A stretch of DNA of 64,000 nucleotides, from assembly GCA_037576195.1 (NCBI GenBank), contig CM075102.1, positions 40,978,745 to 41,042,744 of the forward strand, in the 5' to 3' direction. Of the stretch, positions 55,701 through 64,000 are shown in pieces. The stretch's first letter is position 1, and the number at the start of each line of letters is the position of its first letter. A program made the translations under genes and the position numbers. The notes under the pieces were generated by a model. That model ran no database searches and was not told the DNA's origin. It saw only the letters and a list, made by a program, of their open reading frames with translations. The DNA comes from Phytoseiulus persimilis. Lineage: Eukaryota; Arthropoda; Arachnida; Mesostigmata; Phytoseiidae.

Positions 55701-57975
55701 TTTTTAAGATCGACGGCACCGTGGCGGCTATGAAATTCCAGTTCAACTCGACGAGAACTGGAGCAGCGATGTCTCTCAACCCAAAGCGAATGAGAAATCG
55801 TAGAGACCTATACTTGGAATCTGAGCCGAACTACACGGAGTCGCAGCGACCCGAGTTTGTTCTCGACGCACAGTGGTTAAAAATGAGGTTCCACCTGGAC
55901 AAAAATATTTGAGACACTTTTCCGACTATTTGGAGCTCCCGGACTCATTTCCGACCGTCAAAAATTAAGTTTGAGTGCTTCTTTCGCGCACGTAGAAAAT
56001 TTCCGACCCTCCGTCGGAATCAGTTATCTCAACCAGTGTCAGCAAACATGGATATGGCCTCCAACTTTGCGGGGGAAAGAATAAATTTCCGCAAACCGAG
56101 TGCCGGTGGGGTTGGAAGCCGGACGATACGGGGTGAAACATGATACCGACCCCGTGCCCTACAAATGACGGCAAAAACGTCCCTGCCGTCCGTCAAGATG
56201 AACGATTTCCGATCGTATTTCACTGATCTCCATCGGGCTTGTACGAACGCCAGCGCCCAACAACCGCCCGGCTGAGCGACTTGGGATCTTGTCTCAGATC
56301 TCAAGAGAAGTATCGAGTCGATATCCCATCGAAACTCCTTCGTTTGTGCAAACTATGGGGTTCAAGGGGTGCCGATTTTCTCATTTCGCGGGTAGCAAGG
56401 GAAGCGGGAAGACGATGTCGGATTTGGAATGAAGGCGGCGTCCGACTTCTCTTAACCTCAGGCATCCAGAGAGGACTCTTTTCCACCTGTCAGGCCACAG
56501 TGCGACGTCAACCGGCAATAGTTCACTGGAATCGACGGGGGTGGTGAGCCATCCGGGTTGGTAAGGTCTCCAGAATACCGACGATCTATAGGAGTCGAAG
56601 CCCACTATGAGCCATCCAGGAGAAAACTCCCAATCAACATCAAGGCTCCGGCAGCTCATCTGAATAATGTTTATACGATTTCTGAGTTTCTTCGAATTCA
56701 TTTCGCAAATCTGGTCGAGAGCGGGAATAGACAAAATTAAAATACGGAACCACTGTGCTTAAGAGCCGGAAGAATGTGCCCAATAAGCTGTATCACGTTT
56801 CTTATTCAGAACGTCAACAACAGCAAATAATTCATCCGACGGGGCTATTCATTCTGAATGCAGTCCCACAATATTCCGGGTGAATGATCGAGGACTAGAA
56901 CAACTCCAATGATGATCCGAATGAGATTTTTCTCCGGCTGCAAATCAGAGTTTTCCCTCAAACACGAGCACCCGACTCGGATTCTGTCCCGAAGCGACCC
57001 ATCTTCGGGACTGCCGGGATCAAGCGTCTGAGCAAAGAGCGAGCAAGGCAAACCCGGTGGTCGTAAGGAGGGTATCTTCCCCCTTGAACAACCCAAGGGA
57101 ATCCAAAACCCGTAGGGGATTATCCTCGTCTATTATTCCGAGGTTGTGAAACTGAAACAGGCCACACACGGCCCTCCTGCTTCTGCACGGGGTGGCGGGA
57201 GCCAACGATAGGGCTCGTGACCGTTCTGTTCGAAGCCTTCACCGAGACCTCAAAGATTGATTTCCGAAGCGAACAGACCATATCCGACACAGCAGATGTG
57301 TCAAGGATGAATATCCCAACAACAAACTCCAACGGTGGCGATGATCCGGAGCACTCCTCCTTCGTTGGTGGTCCTGCTTCGCAGCGACTTCTCCCGGACG
57401 AACGTCAGCGCTGGTTGTTTGATATTTCTCCCCAACATCAACGCAGGACTGAGAGCTCCTTCCAGCGCCACCGCGTAGAGGACTTAGGAGCTTCGATCTG
57501 CTGTTCCGTAGCTGACCCTTGATGCAGCTTCTGCCGCCTCACATGGAGATTATCCAAGACAGAGGTAGCAGAAGAAGCCGATATCGCCTCGCTGGCTTCT
57601 TGAAGATTTGACTCCATTCAGAATATTCGAGAGAATCTGACCATGTAACAACTTACAAGCGAGGCTAGCCACTGCGACAGCTACACTTCGCGTGAGTTCT
57701 GCTCTTGAGGCGAAACAGATATTCAATGATCCGCAAGTAACGAAACGTAGCTCACAGACGTGCTTGTGTCGATGCAAATGAGGAACAGACGAGAAGCCAA
57801 AACGCGGCCAGCCGGCTTCACATTGGCTAAGACCGTATCGCAAGTTCCCTGCAAGGGAGCTCGTTTCAATATCGCTTACACGACGGTCAACATTGACTAT
57901 ATTCGTGGCAACAACAAAAACAACATTGCACAGCATGCGATTGGAGCTTCTCTCAGCCCTGCCTCTTACAGTTTT
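55700..57975. other. Stretch with unassigned coding-like frames
   Basis: Frames with protein-like composition occur on the plus strand (56239-56547, 56558-56740, 57217-57522) and minus strand (56029-56304, 57550-57936, 57120-57332). Neighbouring frames disagree on strand, and no chain of splice sites joins them. They might include a decayed transposon or fast-evolving receptor exons. I do not call a gene. Confidence 0.25.
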
Positions 57976-57981
57976 ACCCCT

Positions 57982-58016
57982 TATATAATCGACTAGGATT
58001 CAGATATATCAGTTGT
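57982..58016 (+). promoter_or_regulatory. TATA box and TCAGT initiator of the Gly-rich gene
   Basis: TATATAA at 57982-57988 is followed 28 bp later by TCAGTTG (58010-58016), the arthropod initiator consensus. The spacing is as expected for a focused RNA polymerase II promoter, so transcription should start at about 58012. Confidence 0.75.
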
Positions 58017-58078
58017 GGTGGTGTTCGTGAGCGGAACACTATTCTCGTGATTTGTTAATCTTAGGGAGCTCCAACGCG

Positions 58079-58199
58079 GTGAGATTTTTCGTTTGTTTTG
58101 CTGCCAACGCCGATGCTCAACTCGTTCTCCGACTGAGTGCGTTGTTTGTATTTGTTGACCATGTGACACGGGAGCTCAGAGCAAAGTTGGTTTTTGCAG
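58079..58199 (+). other. Predicted 5'-UTR intron of the Gly-rich gene
   Basis: Donor GCGGTGAGAT at 58079 and acceptor GTTTTTGCAG ending at 58199. Removing it deletes the upstream ATG codons between promoter and start codon and leaves a short 5' UTR, so the ATG at 58211 becomes the first one. Confidence 0.6.
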
Positions 58200-58210
58200 G
58201 CCCAGTGGAG

Positions 58211-58510
58211 ATGAAAAAATGTCTGTTGCTCATGTGCGCCATACTTCTGCTGGATTCTAGTGACTGTATGATGAAAATGATGATGATGAAGAAAATGGGC
58301 GGAGGACACGGCTTAGGAGGATACGGGGGCCAGGGAGGCTTCGGTGGTTATGGCGGTTACGGAGGTTACGGAGGCTACGGCGGCTACGGTGGATATGGGG
58401 CTTACGGAATGACTCCTTTCCTGGGCATGGGCTATCCTTATCAGTCACATCCCTATATGCCCATGATGCAGCCCATGCAGCCGATGCCGTATTATCCCAT
58501 GTATGGCTAA
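58211..58510 (+). CDS. Small secreted Gly/Tyr-rich protein with Met-rich segments
   Basis: A 99-residue chain. Residues 1-19 are a signal peptide (MKKCLLLMCAILLLDSSDC). Next comes a Met/Lys block (MMKMMMMKKM, residues 20-29), then a glycine-rich domain of GGY/GGF/GGQ triplets (about residues 30-66, six consecutive GGY units), then a Met/Pro/Tyr tail with PMQPM repeats ending YYPMYG. GGY-repeat proteins of this size in arthropods and nematodes serve as cuticle, silk or glue components or as antimicrobial peptides; the sequence cannot tell which. The poly-Met block is unusual. The start was chosen as the first ATG after the predicted 5'-UTR intron and because it opens the signal peptide. No AATAAA is visible soon after the stop. 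Confidence 0.8.
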   Translation: MKKCLLLMCAILLLDSSDCMMKMMMMKKMGGGHGLGGYGGQGGFGGYGGYGGYGGYGGYGGYGAYGMTPFLGMGYPYQSHPYMPMMQPMQPMPYYPMYG

Positions 58511-58514
58511 CTTC

Positions 58515-59620
58515 CCCAACCGCAAAACGTGTCATGAGGGATCAATTCGTTTGTCGCCATTCATCATCAACTGTAGTGATGGACTCAACTTGTGATACTG
58601 AGTCCCGGAATCGATCATACTTGAGGAAGAGGTCGCACAGTTCCATCAGCATCGGGTTACTCGCGGCAGGCTGGCTCGCCGAAAATCGCCGGAGCTCTGC
58701 GGAAGTCGGAGCGCCTGAAGGGGAACGTCCAGATCACTGCATGGCTGTCGCATGGAGTCCTGGAGCATTATGATGATGCGGTTCCGGTTTGTTGTTGCCG
58801 AGGAGGGGGGTTTGGGGGAGTTCGACGACTCTGCGGGAACAAACCCCAACTCTGATTAACATCCGAAATATCAACGTAGCGCCTGATTTCATTGACGGCT
58901 GAAGTCTGATAAAAAGGTTGTGATCGTCTCTCGCATGTACTAGTGGACATAAAGGGTTCGGTGGAGCATTTCGTGTTTTTACTAATTGAAAGATTGAAAT
59001 CGATCTGTGACTTATTCGCGTTCCGAGGGAGGGCTTGGCGGGGTCTGGCCAAAAGGGAGGTCGACGGAGTCTCGCGACAGTGAAGCTGATGCCCGAATTC
59101 TCGACTGCGCCTCTGGCGAGGGTCTAGCTGTAATGCATTATCATTGAGTTTCATTTCGCGTCTTGTTTGGCTCTTGGTTCAGTGGCTGTGAGGCCATTCC
59201 CCTTCATGAGGGTGAGTCGATCACCGTGTCGCCGTGACGTCGTCGTTGAATTGGAAATCTGTGCTGTTTAGTAACATAGAACGTTCCAACCGTAGATTCC
59301 AAACCTAATCTAGGATTAGACACTCAGCTCTTGATTCTCTCTCTCTCTCCCTCAAGAGAGTCACTCGCGCAAGCGTCCCTACTGGTTGCATTCGAAATCA
59401 CGGTGAAAACAGTCAGCATCAGAATGTCTGCTTTGCGCTGAACTCTGTCCAAATTCTAGCGGTCCCGAAACCGTCTCTGTCCGCATGCAATGGTTTGTGT
59501 TATATTGCTATGAAATCAATGAATCCTCCCTCGGATTAGACATCCCATCGCTACATCAGTGCTCATTCCCTCACCAGACCGATCCATCCAAAGATGCTGG
59601 TTTCCAATGGTGGCACCAGC
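58515..59620. other. Gene-free stretch upstream of the CD39-family gene
   Basis: Nothing supported. A 128-codon minus-strand frame (58768-59154) lacks a domain or signal. A CT microsatellite lies at 59334-59350. The promoter of the CD39-family gene should be at the right end, but no TATA/initiator pair stands out. Confidence 0.3.
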
Positions 59621-59625
59621 CACGC

Positions 59626-61512
59626 ATGTCTTGGTTTGTGTATAGATTTATCGTCTTTCTTTGCGTCGTCTCCATAATTCTGCTGCTCATGAGGGCTCGG
59701 GAGGAGTCTCGGTGAGTCCATGGCTCGAATTCCCCTTTTTTCTCGCGACTTCGTTGGTTACCTTCATAAACTGTCATTGCTTTTGATTCTAGATATAGCG
59801 TTGTATTTGAAGTTAAGGAGAACACTACTCGAGTACACCTTTTCCGTTTGCTGTGGAGAGAGGGTTTCTGGACTCTATCGACCCAGGAGTACGAATCGAT
59901 TGCACCGGGTCTACTTGACTATTTGGACCGCCCACGTGATGGCGTTCATAGCTTACTGTAAGAAAAGTCGTTACAAGCATGAGCTTACAAGAATCGCAGC
60001 GGATGTTCCGAAAGGACGCATCTTGAAAGTCACGAGTCCTCGTTCTGAACATTTTGAACTTTATTCGAGGCCTCAAGGAACACTGCGTAGATAAAATTTC
60101 TGAGAAAATTCTGTTCGATCAGTCCGTTGTTCGCGCGGGCGAGAAACGCAATTCCTGAGTCCCACCAAGGAGTCGCGACGGTGTCACTTGGAGTCACCGA
60201 AACATTCCATCGGCAACTAGCAAACGACGACAACAGGGTCCAGGATCTGTTCGCGAGAATCAACCGAACCCTCCGCTCGTCTTCCTTCCATAACGCGTTC
60301 GTAGTTTCCATCAATGCAACCGACGAAGGTACCGCGTCCCGAGGCCGAATTGGAAATGCGACATCGAGTTCCGGCGGGGTATCTCTAAGACATCGACCCA
60401 TTCCTTCCAGCTGCCTACACCTGGTCCGCGATTTCATTGCTGAAGAAGACCTCGGGAGCCAGAGTGGCTGTCCTGAACCTCGGACGTTATCGATGCCAAA
60501 TCTGCTTTGTCCCCAACATGACGGATCCGAACATGAGTTTCGTCCGGTTCCAAAAGAATGTGGGACTTTACGTGAAGGACTATAACCGCCTTGGGATTGA
60601 TCACACGCGTGCGGGAGTAACAAGTGAGGGGGGGGTCTCGGATGACCGCTTTGAGAAAAGAGCCCACGACATTTTTAGACCTATCTTCATGATAATGAGC
60701 CTTTGATACTACAATGGCGCGCAGTTTTCCACAGGAGAAGCAGGGGCACATGTCTGCGATTCCAAAATCGCCCATGAGTGAGCATCCTTTCTGCTTGCGA
60801 ATTATATCAATGAGAAAGAATCCTTCCCATGGAACGTTCGTAGAGGCGTACTAGCATGCGTAGAGCCCAGTAGTCCCTTCATCACTCTGCGGGAATGATC
60901 GAGGGCAAAACCTGAAGAGGATCATAACTTTGATTGCTTCGCCCACAAGCCACAGGTTCCGGCTCTGCCAGAATGCCATACGGGAATACCTGATCGGAGT
61001 CGGCGTGGATCCGATGCCTGATCTGCAAACGAAGGAAATTTACGTCCGAGGTTTCTTCTTTGAGTTTGCTGTGTACGGGGGCCTCATCCAGGAACACGAA
61101 AACCGACAAACGATCAAGGTCGAGTACATCGGGTCGCAGGCGGAAGCAGGTAAGATTCCCGTAGGAGGGTTTTTTCCAACTTGACGTTGGCGAGAATGAC
61201 GCGAAGTTATGAGATGCTCTCTACTAATGTTAAGCAAATGCTCCTCATATTCAGCTTGCAAGGATCGCAGATATCGGACTCCCAGTATCTGCTTTGAGCT
61301 GACTTACATGTACACGCTTTTCACCCAGAGTTATCGGATTGGCGACGAAAGAGAACTTCGTGTGAGTCCCCGTGCTTTACCATGTTCGATTTATTTCCGT
61401 GCTTTCTCTGAAGTATTTCTCATCTCGTAGTCTATTGCAGTTCGTGAGACGGATAGAGAACGGGTCCGCGAGTTGGACACTGGGCTTGGCAATAGCTCAC
61501 GTCTACGACTGA
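59626..61512 (+). CDS. GDA1/CD39 (NTPDase) family membrane protein with degenerate catalytic motifs, 8 exons
   Basis: Exons 59626-59711, 59793-59957, 60123-60328, 60411-60623, 60735-60777, 60956-61149, 61255-61361 and 61441-61512 join in phase to 361 codons plus a stop. The N-terminus (MSWFVYRFIVFLCVVSIILL) is a membrane anchor; an in-frame ATG at 59485 could add 47 residues. ENTPD5/6-like landmarks follow in order: APGLLDYLDRP and NAIPESH between ACR1 and ACR2, DLFARINRTLRSSSF before ACR3, DYNRLG after ACR4, YVRGFFFEFAVYGGLI where the family has FYAFSYYYDRA, PSICFELTYMYTLF where it has SP-LC-DLSYITALL, and SWTLG where it has GWALG. Active NTPDases hydrolyse nucleoside di/triphosphates using ACR1 DAGSTGTR, ACR2 ATAGLR, ACR3 DEG and ACR4 DLGGASTQ. 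Here they read EVKENTTR (35-42), GVTETF, TDEA (150-153) and NLGRYRCQ (175-182). The putative catalytic Glu (E152) stays, but the phosphate-binding Gly/Ser/Asp residues are gone. Likely an intact pseudoenzyme of the secretory pathway or cell surface. Confidence 0.82.
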
Positions 61513-61627
61513 TAGTTGTCCTCACCGAGCCGGCGGCGCTAATGCCAGCTCGTTGCGAATGAGGACGACTGATTGATTCCACAACGTGACAGAATCGCTC
61601 CGAGTGGCGAAGCACGATTCGGCTCGA

Positions 61628-61633
61628 AATAAA
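61628..61633 (+). other. Polyadenylation signal of the CD39-family gene
   Basis: AATAAA 116 bp after the stop codon, in the context GGCTCGAAATAAATC. It supports the terminal exon and suggests that the gene is expressed rather than decayed. Confidence 0.65.
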
Positions 61634-61783
61634 TCTCCCACTGTTTCAACAAACTCCCATTTGCCATCACCGATCGGAGGACTTCATTCCCATCTCTGAC
61701 CGGTGCCGCGTCCCCGATTACCCCTATGTCAACAGAGACACTCAGCGAACGACACCTCCTCGTACTAACTTAATCCGTCGTCT

Positions 61784-61789
61784 TTTATT
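61784..61789 (-). other. Polyadenylation signal of the convergent minus-strand gene
   Basis: TTTATT on the plus strand (AATAAA on the minus strand), about 100 bp beyond the stop codon at 61890. The two gene ends face each other about 150 bp apart. Confidence 0.65.
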
Positions 61790-61889
61790 GTAATGCATAG
61801 TGATAAAGTATTTACACAAGAATCCTGGAATCTACGAAACGAACTGAGTCCGGTTGAGCTGATCCGTTTTCGGTCAGGCCAACCACGCG

Positions 61890-64000
61890 TCATAAAACTT
61901 TCTGAAACCCATTTTCGAAGCGAATGTTGAATATGTTCTCCTCTTTGCCACTTCCCGCAGCTCCAATACCCAACCGATCAGGAAAAAACCAACGTCGGTC
62001 AGAGCGGGACCGCAATGTGATCTCTTTCGTTTCCCCCCGTGTTACAGATCCCGCAGCATTGCACGATCCCACATTGCTTCCATCCACGTGATCGAGTTTC
62101 TTTCGTTTTTCAGCTATTTTACATTACATACAACGCTTTGAAGCGGGTCCAACTTCATAACCCTCTTGACTTCTGACACAAAGAGCGCAGTGCCCTAACA
62201 AAGACGATCATTCCGAGTCCGGAGTTCCGGAGTCCCCAACCTGACGTCTGTTATTTTCAAAACCCTATTCATAGCCTGCCTATTGTTCGATTTCCATGGT
62301 GAGGCTTCGCAGCGTTTTGGGAAATACTTTCGTAAATTCCATCTTGCATTCCATCAACCGCTTGCTTTCCGCTTCCTGCGAACAGCAGCGAATGACAATT
62401 GTCCTGACTCGTTAGTCAACTTGGTTTTAGGATCGCAAGAACTCTAAATAACTTATGATTTTTTTGTGAGCTGGTTTCTTCTCGTCGAGTGGCTGTCCAC
62501 TCCAGGTTCCTGTTAGACACCTTGATTCGGTCCTAACCGTTCCATGTGTTCCGTCGCGGGAATACATCGAGATATATGTTATCTGTATTGTCTTGAGAAA
62601 TAGTCAACTTGACCTGTGAGCGAGAGTCGTGCGGCAGCTTCCAGCACGACTTCCACATCCCAAGTCGGTGGAAGGAAAAAGTTTTGATTGTTGATCTACA
62701 CTTTCTACATCATAACGGTATCAGGTTTGAGAGCGAACTACTACCGCTGATAATTCCTTGCTTATTAGGTATTTCGACGGAATTTTCCTGGCTATGCCTG
62801 GCGAACTGCTATGGATGGAAATGTTCTCGATAAGGTAGCTCGAAATGCTGACGCTCGGGGCTTGAAACGCGCCATACTCCTGGATTTCCTCCTCCTCACC
62901 CTCAAATTCAACCGATTCGGGACGCAGCGTCCTCGAACTTGAACTCAAACTTAGATCTTCCGAGTGTCTGCCTTTGTGGCTTTCAGATCTCATTCCACGA
63001 TGAGATAGTCGCCAAACTATTTCGATATGAATACAAGTCAGCCTAGATCAACGACTTCTGGAATTATCTATGAGACAGAACTAGTCTCCTGAAAGCTCCC
63101 CTTGAGTGAACTCAGCGAATGTCTCCAACGACGCTGTTAACATCTACGACAACAGATCTGAAATGGACGAAATACAGAATTTAGAGAGTTGATTCGACCG
63201 CAGACGGAGGAAACAGAACCCGGCCAGAACCCAGAGATCAGGCGATTCCAGAGCACTCGAAGAATCACCGATCCCACGAGGTGATCAGAACGTGCCGGAG
63301 GAATGAGAGCAACTAAAAAACCGTGAGAGCTGAGGAGCTGCAGGAACTTACAGAGGAATGGAAAGAAGACAAGCGGTATGGATACTTCCAAAATGACCCA
63401 GAAGCAAACACCGAGTGAGCGATGTGCACGGCTCAGGCTTGTTTGGTTGGCTGACTCTCCGGAGCGGCGTAGATCCGCGAACGTGCAGAATGTGCAAGGC
63501 AATTGAACACTAAGTGGCTAACCTTGAATCAGAGGAGCCTCTTGAGTTACGAGGCTCGCTTCATTCGGGGCTCCCTGAAGAGGCATCTGACTTGTGGTGG
63601 TGGAGGTGGTATGGGTGGTCGTCGTCGTCAGATTATTGTTGGCCGTATTACTGTGCTGAGTGCTGTTGGAATTGAAATCGGCCGAACCCGTACCCGAATC
63701 CGTGGACGAGGGCCCGTTGTTCGAATTATCGATCGAAATCAGCTCGTCGGCCTTCTTCTCGGATACCTCGGTTCTCTTCTCAGTTATCACATTTACGTTG
63801 CCTTCCTTTCCACCGGGCATCTGACCAGCACTGACCGCCTGAGCTGCAAAACTGTTGGCATTGTGACTGAAAAGGGGAGAACCTCTCGAAGTTAGACACT
63901 CTCGCGTCACTTGGCGAGGACCGGGGGACCAGACCGTCACTCCCTCTATGAAAAATTAACTCACCCGTTCGACAAGCCATTCTGATGTTTCTGCTGAGGA
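61890..64000 (-). CDS. 3' part of an unrecognised Ser/Thr/Asn-rich protein gene (runs off the right edge)
   Basis: Minus-strand exons 64000-63965 (partial), 63866-63523, 63016-62900 and 62113-61890 join in phase (2,1,1) and end at a stop with a downstream AATAAA. Donors are GTGAGT, GTTAGC and GTGAGG; acceptors are TTTTCAG, AAATAG and AAATAG. The visible 239 residues begin Gln-rich (QQKHQNGLSNG), continue with a charged stretch (TEVSEKKADELIS), then Asn/Ser/Thr low complexity including a Thr run (NNNLTTTTTHTTSTTT). A basic/acidic segment follows (RSESHKGRHSEDLSLSSSSR, then FEAEKRKKLDH) and the tail ends NIRFENGFQKVL. No membrane segment or known domain is visible. It looks like a disordered cytoplasmic or nuclear tail. 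The third exon could instead read on to a stop at 62721, giving an alternative acidic C-terminus (EEEEIQEYGAF...). Confidence 0.5.

Noticed and set aside
57120-57936. Hydrophobic minus-strand frames suggestive of a chemoreceptor
   Set aside because: No conserved receptor motif, frames change without splice sites, and a competing plus-strand frame is equally protein-like.
60030-60623. 197-codon minus-strand frame
   Set aside because: Shadow of exons 3 and 4 of the plus-strand CD39-family gene, whose phases and family motifs are consistent.

Overview
The window looks like nuclear DNA of an arthropod, most likely a mite or another small chelicerate. Evidence for this: short GT-AG introns (about 50-270 bp in the best models, one of about 790 bp), AATAAA polyadenylation signals, TATA/initiator promoters, two Ala/Pro/Val cuticle-protein genes with AKAP repeats, and a secreted protein resembling mite group 7 allergens. 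No bacterial operons, rRNA, tRNA or CRISPR arrays were seen. The species is an inference.

Layout. 1-11.6 kb holds no gene I can support; part of it (about 2.8-9.2 kb) looks GC- and CpG-rich by eye and carries simple repeats and AT-rich homeodomain-like motifs, so it may be regulatory. 11.6-12.7 kb: four-exon gene for a secreted group-7-allergen-like lipid-binding protein. 15.2-15.9 kb: decayed hAT transposon with a BED-type zinc finger. 24.6-26.6 kb: six-exon core-1 beta-1,3-galactosyltransferase (C1GALT1 family). 26.9-27.3 kb: diverged tandem duplication. 30.9-32.3 kb: two repeat elements. 33.1-33.6 and 40.8-41.3 kb: two cuticle-protein genes on the minus strand. 44.4-45.2 kb: minus-strand gene with a CUB-like region, 5' end unresolved. 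48.3-53.3 kb: gene with one 4.3-kb exon coding a Ser/Thr/Glu-rich protein with a C-terminal membrane anchor. 53.8-54.9 kb: long foldback element with hAT-like ends. 55.4-55.7 kb: related tandem repeat. 58.0-58.5 kb: small secreted Gly/Tyr/Met-rich protein with a clear promoter and 5'-UTR intron. 59.6-61.6 kb: eight-exon gene of the GDA1/CD39 (NTPDase) family. 61.8 kb to the right edge: 3' part of a minus-strand gene convergent with it.

The most interesting locus is the CD39-family gene. All eight exons join in phase and the family can be followed from end to end, but the nucleotide-binding apyrase conserved regions are rewritten: ACR1 and ACR4 have lost the Asp and Gly phosphate-loop residues and ACR2 is unrecognisable, while the glutamate aligned with the catalytic base in ACR3 remains. 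It reads as an intact gene for a membrane pseudo-apyrase. The C1GALT1-like enzyme is also unusual: it lacks the family's Cys-Cys pair before the last conserved block, and one of its introns needs a GC donor. Both are predicted type II membrane proteins of the secretory pathway, and several other genes here encode secreted or cuticular products; I see no operon-like link among them.

Exon models come from reading splice sites, frame continuity and family similarity by eye; no transcript or database evidence was available.
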